Translations under genes and position numbers: made by a program
Assembly (NCBI GenBank): GCA_937885175.1
Contig: CAKZZO010000034.1
Coordinates: 1 to 33,167, forward strand
Source: an uncultured Treponema sp.
Lineage (GTDB): Bacteria; Spirochaetota; Spirochaetia; Treponematales; Treponemataceae
Length of the DNA: 33,167 bases
Reading direction: 5' to 3'
In this document: one piece after another, positions 1 to 6,952 of the stretch
Layout of the letters: each line of letters starts with the position of its first letter
How positions within the stretch are numbered: position 1 is the stretch's first letter
The notes under the pieces: generated by a model
Told to the model about the DNA's origin: nothing
Seen by the model: only the letters and a program-made list of their open reading frames with translations
Databases searched by the model: none

Positions 1-991
1 CGCCTTCCTTTCCCCCCACCGTCACACTAACCGTAGCATCCTTGCTGTTCGTGCCGTCGCTTACCCTTACTTTTACACTCACCGTTTTTGCAGTCAGGCT
101 TGCATTGTTTGCAGTCAGGGTAAGACTTGCAGTAGCTTCACCAGTCTTAGAGGCAATCACGCCGTCAGCGTCAGTCACTTCCCATGCATAGGTTAGGGTG
201 GGGTTTCCCGTGCTCGTCGCAGTCGCCGTGAGTGCAATTGTGCCGTCCGCGGCAATACTTACGGCATTATCTGCCAGGCCGGTACCGCTGATTGTTACTC
301 CGGTCACCTCGTCCTTTACTTCCACACCATGGGCAGAAACGGTGACGGTCTTGGTAGCTTCTTGTTTTGTCTCGCCGTAGGTGGCAGTCACCTTTACCGT
401 CACTGTCTTTGCATTTGCCGTGTCAGCATTATTAAAGGAAAGGGTCAGTTCCGCAGTCGCCTCACCAGACTTTGCAGTCACCACGCCATCATCGGCAGTC
501 ACCGCCCATGCATAGGTCACTTCTGGAGAGCCAGTCACATCGGCTGTAGCGGTGTACTTTACGTCAGCCGAATTGTACTGAACACTTTCCGAACCGCTTA
601 TGGTCACGCCGTTCAGAGCAGTGCTTTCTTCCGTCTTTTCGGCCACAAATTTCGTCACGCTGCCAACGGTAATTGCACCATTGTTCGCCACCGTTACGGG
701 AATCGTTGCATTTGTATATCCTGAGGCAGTTGCTGTAACAGTCGCCGTGCCTTCCTTTACGGACGTAATTTTCACCGCACCGTCTGCTACTTCCGCCTTC
801 GCAATTTCCTCGTCAGAAGATGAAGCACCACTTGCCGATGCTCCCAATTCATCCACAGAAACAACCTTTACCTGTGAAGTAAAACTCGGTTCCGGGTCGT
901 CATCATCGTTTCCACAAGAGGTAAATACCCCCCCCCAAGCAAGCATCGCCATCGCACCAAGCGAGGCAAGCACTCTATTGAATTTTTTCAT
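1..991 (-). CDS. Phase-variable Ig/PKD-like repeat lipoprotein, ON state, C-terminus off window
   Basis: This frame stays open from an ATG at 991 to the left edge, so the gene is 3'-truncated by the window. It starts MKKFNRVLASLGAMAML, then WGGVFTSC, a spirochaete-style lipobox with the lipidated Cys near residue 26, followed by an acidic GNDDDD linker. After that come two copies of a domain of about 95 residues: one begins near NGVTISGSESV and the other near TGVTISGTGL. Both contain a TYAW.VT..DGV core and a KTV.VKV.A/S strand, as in PKD/Ig-like beta-sandwich repeats. The product is predicted to be a surface or periplasm-facing lipoprotein; its ligand is unknown. A Shine-Dalgarno sequence (AAAGGAG) lies about 9 nt upstream of the ATG. 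Nine consecutive G (928-936, minus strand) encode part of Trp-Gly-Gly-Val just before the lipobox, and the frame is intact at this length. The next gene upstream is a paralogue with the same architecture. Confidence 0.8.
   Translation of the reverse strand, partial: MKKFNRVLASLGAMAMLAWGGVFTSCGNDDDDPEPSFTSQVKVVSVDELGASASGASSSDEEIAKAEVADGAVKITSVKEGTATVTATASGYTNATIPVTVANNGAITVGSVTKFVAEKTEESTALNGVTISGSESVQYNSADVKYTATADVTGSPEVTYAWAVTADDGVVTAKSGEATAELTLSFNNADTANAKTVTVKVTATYGETKQEATKTVTVSAHGVEVKDEVTGVTISGTGLADNAVSIAADGTIALTATATSTGNPTLTYAWEVTDADGVIASKTGEATASLTLTANNASLTAKTVSVKVRVSDGTNSKDATVSVTVGGKEG
928..936 (-). repeat. Poly-G tract (9 G) in signal-peptide codons
   Basis: This is a run of nine C on the plus strand, read as G on the coding strand, inside the signal peptide of the lipoprotein starting at 991. 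At 9 G the downstream frame is open. A change of one or two bases would shift the frame before the lipobox Cys and abolish the protein. Confidence 0.85.
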
Positions 992-1012
992 AACACTTTT
1001 ACTCCTTTTTTT

Positions 1013-1204
1013 GAGGGGGAAAGCCTTCCCCTCGCTCCAGCCCGCCCGCCTGCCTCTAGCAGACAAGCGGTCTTACGCTACCCCTTCGCCTAGGGGCAAA
1101 CTTTTTTTCTGCTTTTCAGCCCCTAAAACCCCAGTCCTCAGACCGTGATTTAAGCGCACACACAAATGCAGACGCACCCCGCCTCACCCCACATTTCTGC
1201 GGGG
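1013..1204. repeat. Intergenic region with three hairpins
   Basis: The gap between the two lipoprotein genes carries three inverted repeats and no gene. At 1013-1033, GAGGGG and CCCCTC flank a short loop, giving a core of the form GGGGAAGGCTTTCCCC on the minus strand. At 1091-1125, TAGGGGC pairs with GCCCCTA. At 1177-1204, CCCCGC pairs with GCGGGG. The first core closely matches the hairpin at 28561-28582 in the opposite orientation, which points to a dispersed intergenic element. None has a clean T-tract immediately after the stem, so terminator function for the gene ending at 1240 is possible but not shown. Confidence 0.5.
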
Positions 1205-1239
1205 CAGCGGAAAACGCCTTAGATTAAAATGATTGAGAA

Positions 1240-2215
1240 TTAGTCAGTATATTCAATTTTCAGGCTGAACAGATATCCGCCTTGTGATGCAGCACCGAGA
1301 ATGTATGTTCCTGCTGGAACACTGGCAAAAGTAAGGGTTGCAGGCGTTGTATCCTGATCTTGCGCCAGTTTAATTTCTTGTGATGCAACTGCGGGTGTGC
1401 CGGTACTTGTAATATCACTTCCGCTTGCAGCCTTCAAAACCCACTGACCAGCTGTCTGCCCCTGCTTGGTCAATGCTTCAATCGTAATTTTTGCAGCCTT
1501 TGCAAGCGTTAATTGTAAACCATATTCTTCACCAGAAGTTTTATTTGCTGATGTAGATGTCATTTTAACAACAGAGCGCAAGGGAGAGTCTTTTTCCAGT
1601 GCCTGAATTGACTTGCCAGATTTCGAAGCCATGATGGTAACGGTATCATCAAGTTTTGCCGTTGTGCCGTCAACTTTTCCAAGTTTTGCCGCTGCTGAAA
1701 GGTCTAACTCGTAGTTACCATCTCCACTCGGTGTGAGTGTGGGATCAGGCGTTGTGGCGGCTGTAATCGTGTATGCAACCGTTCCTGTTTTTTCAATCGC
1801 CTTGCCGGAATTAAGTGCTTCTGCGGGCAGGCTCACCTTAACAGTGAGGTTTCCCGTCTTATCCGCTGTAACGGTTTTTGCCGTAAGACCTACGGTAATG
1901 GTTGCCACAGTGGCTCCGTTAGTCAAGGCTTCTTGAAGAGTAATCGTACCTACGGTAAAATCATCAGATGTAACCGTCACACAGCTTGCGGGAAAATCCG
2001 CTACTGCCAATGCTTTAAATGAATCGTCAGCGAGTGTCCCTTTTACCGTTGCGGTAACTGTTTTGCCGCTTTCTACAGTAATGGCAGCGCCAGAAACGGT
2101 GAGAGATGGCGTTTTTGTTTCATCGTCATCATTAGAACAGGAGGCTAGAAATACCCCCCCATGTCAAAAGAAGTGCTGACAGTACGCCCGTCAGCACCTT
2201 GCTAAACTTTTTCAT
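1240..2215 (-). CDS. Phase-variable lipoprotein, OFF state (frame broken at 7-G tract)
   Basis: An ATG at 2215 with a very strong Shine-Dalgarno (TAAGGAGG) opens MKKFSKVLTGVLSALLLTWGG, and then the reading frame ends at a TAA at 2132-2134 after 27 codons. The other frame is open from the G-tract down to 1240 and encodes VFLASCSNDDDETKT..., a perfect lipobox and linker followed by about 290 residues of beta-rich Thr/Val/Ala sequence. Adding two G (9, as in the neighbouring paralogue) or removing one (6) joins the two parts into one lipoprotein of roughly 325 residues with no stop. I therefore read it as a contingency gene in the OFF state rather than a dead gene. The C-terminal part ends with a GTYILGAASQGGYLFSLKIEY strand. 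A TTG at 2010 could start the downstream frame but has no ribosome site and would lack the signal peptide. A sequencing error in the homopolymer is the main alternative. Confidence 0.8.
2154..2160 (-). repeat. Poly-G tract (7 G) in signal-peptide codons
   Basis: Seven C on the plus strand, read as G, at the same codon position (TGG GGG GG.) as the 9-G tract of the neighbouring paralogue. At this length the ATG at 2215 is out of frame with the lipoprotein body. Confidence 0.85.
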
Positions 2216-2266
2216 AACAGTTCCTCCTTACTTGAACTCTTTATGATTTTTAATGTGCGCAACTTT

Positions 2267-2296
2267 ACTATATGACAAATACGCTGAACTAAGCAA
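2267..2296 (-). promoter_or_regulatory. Candidate sigma70-type promoter of the OFF-state lipoprotein gene
   Basis: On the minus strand, TTGCTT (2291-2296) and TATAGT (2267-2272) are separated by 18 bp and lie about 50 bp before the ATG at 2215. The -35 match is partial, so this is tentative. Confidence 0.4.
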
Positions 2297-2343
2297 ACGA
2301 GTTTTTGGACTATTACGACTTTTAGCGGAGAAAGAGAGGCACA

Positions 2344-3087
2344 TTAACGGCTCTGCATGATGATTTCATAAGAATTCTGCACTTTTTCAAACTGTTCGCG
2401 GTCGCCACCCTGGCTGTCGGGGTGGTAGGCGGCGGCAAGACGGCGGTGGGCAGCCTTCACTTGGTCAAGAGAAGCGTTTTCAGAAAGCCCCAGGATTTTG
2501 TAGGCGGCCGCCACCTGGTCGCTTGTCAGGGTGTAGTCAAAAAAAATGGAAAGATATGCAGAAGGCTTTTCTCCCTGTCGCCTTGCATCCCATTGCAGTT
2601 CAAGGGTCTGCAAATACTGCAAGGTCATTCTTAGGAGCGGCTCTGTATTTTCTTTTGATTTAAGGAGCGTGGCGGCAAGGCATTCAGCCATAAAGTCACC
2701 GTTTATTTCATCGGGATTTCCCGCTCCCCTGCACAAAGTCTGCCAGTCCGCCTGATACGCTTGCCCAAAATAGCGTTTTGCCTGCAAGGCGGCCGTCTCC
2801 GCATCCCCAGAAGAATAGACTCCCAGAGCACACAGGTACAAGGCACCGGGAAAAGGCTCCTGCACACCCTCCCCCCTTCCTCCATTTTCCACGGTACGGC
2901 GTATTCCCTTTTCTTCCAGAATGCGGTTGGCAACCAGCTGCACAAAAATACCGCTTCCCAGTCCTGCCAAAAATCCGCCTATACCGCCCACACAACCAAT
3001 CAGCGTGCACAGCACTAAAATCTTATGACTACGGACAAAGTTCTTTCCCCAGCGGAACCTTTTTTCCATAAAGTCAGGCAGATTCAT
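2344..3087 (-). CDS. DjlA-like membrane-anchored J-domain protein
   Basis: This 247-residue protein has an N-terminal transmembrane segment around residues 24-52 (Gly-rich, ILVLCTLIGCVGGIGGFLAG), a helical middle of about 110 residues, and a C-terminal J domain from about 190 (AYKILGLSENASLDQVKAAHRRLAAAYHPD). The HPD motif that stimulates Hsp70 ATPase is present. Membrane anchor, helical TerB-like middle and C-terminal J domain is the order seen in DjlA-type co-chaperones, so it probably recruits DnaK to the inner membrane. The assignment of the middle region to TerB is by position and helix content only. The gene starts 2 bp after the stop of the upstream membrane protein and is the last gene of that operon. 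Confidence 0.75.
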   Translation of the reverse strand: MNLPDFMEKRFRWGKNFVRSHKILVLCTLIGCVGGIGGFLAGLGSGIFVQLVANRILEEKGIRRTVENGGRGEGVQEPFPGALYLCALGVYSSGDAETAALQAKRYFGQAYQADWQTLCRGAGNPDEINGDFMAECLAATLLKSKENTEPLLRMTLQYLQTLELQWDARRQGEKPSAYLSIFFDYTLTSDQVAAAYKILGLSENASLDQVKAAHRRLAAAYHPDSQGGDREQFEKVQNSYEIIMQSR

Positions 3088-3089
3088 TG

Positions 3090-4907
3090 CTATTTCCCTG
3101 AACGGCGGGCAAGGAAGAAGACAGAAACAAGAAAAAAGAGCACGATGTAAGTCACAATTGCAGAAAGCACGGTCATCTGACTGGAAAATCCCACCAGTGC
3201 ATAGCAGAGGATTTCGCTCACATACATGCAGATTTCAAGCACGAGGTAAAGCACAAAACTACAGATGGGAAAACTCAAAATCCACACGAACTTAAAGAGT
3301 TGGTTGTTCTTCAGGCGGTAATTCCATGCAAAGGAGGCAAAGACAATCATCAGAATCAAAAGCAAGAGGGGATAGGTAAGCCGCTGGATAAGGACTGCCT
3401 GAAACACTTCCGCCGAATAGCCAAAACTCACCGCCCTGTCCACCATTTTTATCAGGCTCAAAAGATTCATGCTTTTTGGCCCCACCACGGCATCACAGGC
3501 AAGGTTAAAGTCAGCAAAGGGCATGGCAAGCAGCAGGGCAGTTTCTTCTTCCCGCTCATCCAGAGGAATGTCTGCCGCATAGGTAAAAACCGGGTCATTC
3601 CTCATACGGCTGTTTTCCCGTGCCACCGAACGCAAAATCACATAGGGAACGCTCTTAAAGGATTCCTGAATGTCGTACTGGGCGGCAGTGGTCGGGTCAA
3701 AAATGGAAATTGGCTCGGCAACCATTTTGGCATAGGGAGTCTTTACCGAGCGGATAAATCGGCCGTCTCTTCCATAAGAATACATGGAAAAATCACGCAG
3801 ATACTGAATCATCCTGCCCGAATTGGAAACCATGGTAATGCCCTTTATGTAGACCAAATCCTTTGCGCCGTCTGCATGGGTAATGGTAAAATACACGTTC
3901 TGGGAAGACTCAAACAACTGGAGGTGCAGGGTCTCGTCAATAAAGAAGGACTCCTGAGAAAGACGTTGCCGCGCAATCTCATAATAATTCTTTACGTCGG
4001 GGTCAACAAAAATGCCGCCTTCGTTGTAGAGTTCCTGAAATTCGTAGTAGGCTTCCAGATTGTCGCCATTCATCAGATAGAAGTAGGCTTTTTTCTTCCG
4101 CTCAAACAGTTTTTTTGCCGTCTGGTCAGCAATGGGGGCAGAATCAGCCAGCCGATTCCATGCCTCGGCAGCCATACGACGGGCATCCAGCAGATTTACG
4201 TCAGTCTCCTTGCCCGAAGTAACCGCCAGCTGGGCAAAATAATGGGCATCAAACCAGCGTTCTTCGGCAAAAGCCTTCTTTGATTTTTCCAGCAGCGTGG
4301 TAACCGTCTCATTCTGCAATTCCTGCCAGCGGGAAGTATCTTCACTTTTTGGCTCGCGGGATTGGGGACGGGCCCGCATACTGTGCAGGCTTCGTTCAGA
4401 ATCATCTATCAACCTTTGCGCATCCTCATTACCGGGAGAAAGACGCAGAGCCTGCCGTCCGTATTCGTGGGCAAGGTAGTAGTTCTTAATCACGTAGCAG
4501 TAGCGTCCGCTAATCAGGTACTCGTTCAAAAGCCTGGGGGCAGACTCCGCCAGCCGCTGGTGGGCTTTGATTGCAGGCACAAAAATTTCCGTGCTCAGCG
4601 TAAGGATAAAGACCATGCCCAGCGAGGTTAGCATGACCATCTTAAAGTGGCGGAAAATCGCGGGAGAAAACCGCTCCTTTGCGCTTCCCGTGTTCTGACC
4701 AAAATAAATGGAAAGCAGCATCAAAAAGGCACTGCCAAAGAGCGCGGGCAATACACGGAGAAAATAGAGCATTCCCCGCAGGAAGATATAGGAAGCACGC
4801 TGAGCGTCAAGCACAATGGGCATGTCCACGGCAAAAACAGAAATTCCCATGCAGATAAGGAAGGCGGTCATAACGTAGGCAAAAAGGGAAATAAAGACTT
4901 TTTTCAT
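3090..4907 (-). CDS. Large membrane protein with TPR-like insert; LptF/LptG-like topology
   Basis: This 605-residue protein has three N-terminal hydrophobic segments (about 3-27, 46-69, 90-112), a long extracytoplasmic region, and three C-terminal segments (about 515-540, 545-568, 578-600). Immediately after TM3 there are three helical-pair stretches with TPR-like spacing (about 137-170, 204-250, 268-314, e.g. YYLAHEYGRQALRLSPGN). A predicted beta-rich part then runs to about 450. Just before the fourth TM the protein reads SLIKMVDRAVSFGYSAEV, then QRLTYPLLLLILMIVFASF, resembling the SxxEL..I...G....R..YP segment of LptF/LptG permeases. I infer a divergent LptF/G-like component, perhaps for glycolipid export; this is not a firm family call. 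Its ATG overlaps the stop of the upstream membrane protein as ATGA, implying coupled translation and likely partnership. Confidence 0.5.
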   Translation of the reverse strand: MKKVFISLFAYVMTAFLICMGISVFAVDMPIVLDAQRASYIFLRGMLYFLRVLPALFGSAFLMLLSIYFGQNTGSAKERFSPAIFRHFKMVMLTSLGMVFILTLSTEIFVPAIKAHQRLAESAPRLLNEYLISGRYCYVIKNYYLAHEYGRQALRLSPGNEDAQRLIDDSERSLHSMRARPQSREPKSEDTSRWQELQNETVTTLLEKSKKAFAEERWFDAHYFAQLAVTSGKETDVNLLDARRMAAEAWNRLADSAPIADQTAKKLFERKKKAYFYLMNGDNLEAYYEFQELYNEGGIFVDPDVKNYYEIARQRLSQESFFIDETLHLQLFESSQNVYFTITHADGAKDLVYIKGITMVSNSGRMIQYLRDFSMYSYGRDGRFIRSVKTPYAKMVAEPISIFDPTTAAQYDIQESFKSVPYVILRSVARENSRMRNDPVFTYAADIPLDEREEETALLLAMPFADFNLACDAVVGPKSMNLLSLIKMVDRAVSFGYSAEVFQAVLIQRLTYPLLLLILMIVFASFAWNYRLKNNQLFKFVWILSFPICSFVLYLVLEICMYVSEILCYALVGFSSQMTVLSAIVTYIVLFFLVSVFFLARRSGK

Positions 4908-5935
4908 GCTTCATCCTCTTCTGCAAAAAAAGTGATGTTTTCCTTGCTGCTGTTGATTTTCTTGCAGACAAGACCAAGCACAAAATAGAAGACTGCAAAG
5001 CCGATATTCACAAACAGGGCAAGCGGCTCTCTAATTCTCGCCACTCCGCTAAGCAAGTCTGGAAGATAGTAATCCAAACTAAGGAAGAAGTCAGCACAGG
5101 CAAGGGAAATGTCAGAAAGAATTTTATGGGAATAAATCATGGCGTTTATGGTGAATACAAGCAGGGATGATGTCATCACCACGCTGGCATTCAAAAAACG
5201 CCAGCTGTTCACGTTGCGTATAAAGATGACGGAAAACAAGGCCAGCCCTATGGAAGCAAATGCAATCCAGGAAATCAGCCCCGATGACCATGATGCACGG
5301 GCAGCCTTTTGCAGGACTTTGTATGCATTTACCGGCTTTCGCACCACAGGCGGCATGACTGTTGCATTTGCAAAAATAGTGTCCGTATAGCCGTTTGCAG
5401 GCCTTACCGTTGCTGCGGTAGAAAAGGTATAGAGTTCACCCGCCTTTCCACGCAGTCCCGTCAGGTCAATTAAAGCCCCCTCACCGTACACCGCCCTGTC
5501 TTTTTGGGAAGTGCGGAATGTGCGGGAATAAAAATACACGTTTCCCGCATACTCACGAAAATATCCGCTAGACAAATCTTCAGCCACTGGTGCCTCATAG
5601 GGTTCCGCTTCATAGGCAAAGGCTCCCATAATGTCCAGCGGCAAAAAGACTGCCCAAGTCAGCAGGCAAAGGCCGGCATAGGTAAGGTAGAGGGGTAGCC
5701 GTCTGGCAGGATGACGGATAATGTAGAGTGCCAGAACCATCAGGGAAAGGACGCAGACAAAGGGAACGATATCAAAAAGAGCCCTGAAGAAAAAATCAGC
5801 GGAAAAAAAACGAACGTCACTTCCGGCCACAAGAATGGAAAGGTCATAGGTCAGCATGACAAAAACAGTCGCCGCCAGTGTTGCCCCAATGCATAAAGCC
5901 AGAAATAGAACTGTCAACTTTACTGGATACTTCAT
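4904..5935 (-). CDS. Membrane protein with 3TM-periplasmic-3TM layout, partner of the 605-residue protein
   Basis: From the ATG at 5935 the product is 343 residues (MKYPVKLTVLFLALCIG). Hydrophobic segments lie at about 8-32, 48-74, 84-112 and, after an extracytoplasmic stretch of about 110 residues, at about 215-238, 248-270 and 300-325. The extracytoplasmic part includes NVYFYSRTF and ALIDLTGLRGK, similar in feel to the small beta domain of LptF/G permeases. With the downstream ATGA-overlapped gene it forms a pair of matched topology. An in-frame GTG at 5995 would add 20 residues, but neither site has a Shine-Dalgarno sequence. I prefer 5935 because a TATTCT -10 element sits 7 nt before it, suggesting a leaderless transcript. 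Function is inferred from topology only. Confidence 0.5.
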   Translation of the reverse strand: MKYPVKLTVLFLALCIGATLAATVFVMLTYDLSILVAGSDVRFFSADFFFRALFDIVPFVCVLSLMVLALYIIRHPARRLPLYLTYAGLCLLTWAVFLPLDIMGAFAYEAEPYEAPVAEDLSSGYFREYAGNVYFYSRTFRTSQKDRAVYGEGALIDLTGLRGKAGELYTFSTAATVRPANGYTDTIFANATVMPPVVRKPVNAYKVLQKAARASWSSGLISWIAFASIGLALFSVIFIRNVNSWRFLNASVVMTSSLLVFTINAMIYSHKILSDISLACADFFLSLDYYLPDLLSGVARIREPLALFVNIGFAVFYFVLGLVCKKINSSKENITFFAEEDEA

Positions 5936-5942
5936 TGTATAT

Positions 5943-5971
5943 AGAATATCACGAAAAACTGCTAAAAACAA
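5943..5971 (-). promoter_or_regulatory. Candidate promoter giving a leaderless mRNA
   Basis: On the minus strand, TTGTTT (5966-5971), a 17-bp spacer and TATTCT (5943-5948) precede the ATG at 5935 by 7 nt, so transcription would begin at or next to the start codon. It would drive the three-gene membrane-protein operon. Confidence 0.4.
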
Positions 5972-5998
5972 CCTAATTATGCTCAAAGATAGCACAAG

Positions 5999-6252
5999 TT
6001 ATCCACAGGCTTTGCACAGAAAAAGTCTGTCAATACTTTTTCCGATTTTTTTTATAAAAAATTTCATTCCACGGCATATCTAACATTCGTTAGTTAAAAT
6101 CGACCTATTTTCTTATATTACAAAGAGTTAGGTAACAATTGATAAAATCATGGGGCAAAAGTCCGTTAATTCATTACAATATCAACAGATAGATATGCGG
6201 TATTTTTTTCCATCTAAATGATTATGCAAAAGTTTTCCACAGTTTTTACACA
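5999..6252. other. AT-rich gap with three DnaA-box-like sites
   Basis: This gene-free stretch carries TTATCCACA (5999-6007), a perfect match to the DnaA-box consensus, and two relaxed matches to TTWTNCACA, TTTTCCACA (6233-6241) and TTTTACACA (6244-6252). All three are in the same orientation; the last two start 11 bp apart, one helical turn. Between them lies strongly A+T-rich DNA, including a T-run and TATAAAAAATTT near 6040-6063. It may be a DnaA-binding regulatory site or an origin-like region. No dnaA, dnaN, gyrB or parAB neighbour is visible to support an origin. Confidence 0.35.
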
Positions 6253-6259
6253 CAGCAAG

Positions 6260-6292
6260 AAAAAAAGCCGGCTTCCACAAGAGAAACCGGCT
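6260..6292 (-). terminator. Rho-independent terminator of the STAS gene
   Basis: On the minus strand a 10-bp stem (arms 6283-6292 and 6266-6275, one G-T pair, 7-nt loop, core AGCCGG/CCGGCT) is followed directly by seven T. It lies 24 bp after the stop of the STAS/zinc-ribbon gene. Confidence 0.9.
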
Positions 6293-6315
6293 GCAACATG
6301 AAGATTAAAAATTCC

Positions 6316-6867
6316 TTATCCCAGAAAAACCTGACCCTGCTGGTCAATTGCAAGGATTGACTTACATTCTGAACAGCGGAAGCGACCTGCCTTTGTAGCT
6401 TTAAGACGCTTTGAGCAGACCGGGCAGCCAAAAATCTTTGGAAAAGGACTGTCGTCCACAGGAGCACCGGACTTAAAGAAACTGATTGAATCACCAATGT
6501 TGTCTTTGATATTGAAGAACTGGGAAAATCCCAAAAGCTGAAAGACTTCATAGACCTTTGGTTGAATCTCCAGCAGAACGATGTCGCCTCCCTTGGGCTT
6601 AACCATCTTTAAGAATGCAGTAAATGAACCAATGCCTGTAGAAGACACATAGTTGAGCGATGAACAGTTGAAAATCAAATTGACATAACCGCTGTCCACC
6701 ACTTTCTGAATCCGTTTCTGGAAGAAACTGGAGTTGTAGGTATCAATATATCCATTCAAATACACGATAAGTCCCTTGTCCACATCAGGAATCTTATCAA
6801 GGGAAATTTTCAGACTGTCATCCCGTTCATCGTTAAAGCCGGGAACCAAATCGTTATTGTTAGCCAT
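6316..6867 (-). CDS. STAS-domain anti-sigma factor antagonist with C-terminal zinc ribbon
   Basis: This 183-residue protein has an N-terminal STAS domain (about 15-125): GLIVYLNGYIDTYNSSFFQKRI, then NLIFNCSSLNYVSSTGIGSF, where the SSTG motif carries the serine phosphorylated in SpoIIAA/RsbV-type antagonists. A C-terminal module (about 147-180) has two CxxC knuckles, CPVCSKRLKATKAGRFRCSEC, typical of a zinc ribbon. STAS antagonists bind anti-sigma kinases and switch sigma-factor availability. The ribbon is an unusual addition and could mediate protein or nucleic-acid contact. The gene stands alone, with a near-consensus promoter, a good Shine-Dalgarno (AGGAG, 8 nt before ATG) and its own terminator. 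No cognate anti-sigma kinase lies nearby. Confidence 0.85.
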   Translation of the reverse strand: MANNNDLVPGFNDERDDSLKISLDKIPDVDKGLIVYLNGYIDTYNSSFFQKRIQKVVDSGYVNLIFNCSSLNYVSSTGIGSFTAFLKMVKPKGGDIVLLEIQPKVYEVFQLLGFSQFFNIKDNIGDSISFFKSGAPVDDSPFPKIFGCPVCSKRLKATKAGRFRCSECKSILAIDQQGQVFLG

Positions 6868-6895
6868 ACTACTCCTACCGTAATGCAGTATATTC

Positions 6896-6924
6896 AGTAT
6901 ACCTTAAAAGCCGTACATTGTCAA
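6896..6924 (-). promoter_or_regulatory. Strong sigma70-type promoter of the STAS gene
   Basis: On the minus strand, TTGACA (6919-6924, perfect), a 17-bp spacer and TATACT (6896-6901) lie about 30 bp before the ATG at 6867. Confidence 0.85.
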
Positions 6925-6952
6925 ACTCATTGCGGGCAAGTCTCAGAAAAAA

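Noticed and set aside
600..1148. Plus-strand open frame across the first lipoprotein start
   Set aside because: The minus-strand lipoprotein with lipobox and ribosome site explains the region; the plus frame has no ribosome site.
1240..2010. A normal gene starting at TTG 2010
   Set aside because: No ribosome site, and it would lack the signal peptide; an in-register ATG, strong Shine-Dalgarno and lipobox exist upstream if the G-tract length changes.
3300..4283. Open frame of 327 codons on the plus strand
   Set aside because: It is antisense to the 605-residue membrane protein, with His/Lys/Gln-rich composition and no ribosome site; a shadow frame.
5999..6252. Chromosome origin oriC
   Set aside because: Only three boxes, two of them relaxed; no dnaA, dnaN, recF, gyrB or par genes; no switch of gene strand at this point. 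Kept only as a DnaA-box cluster.
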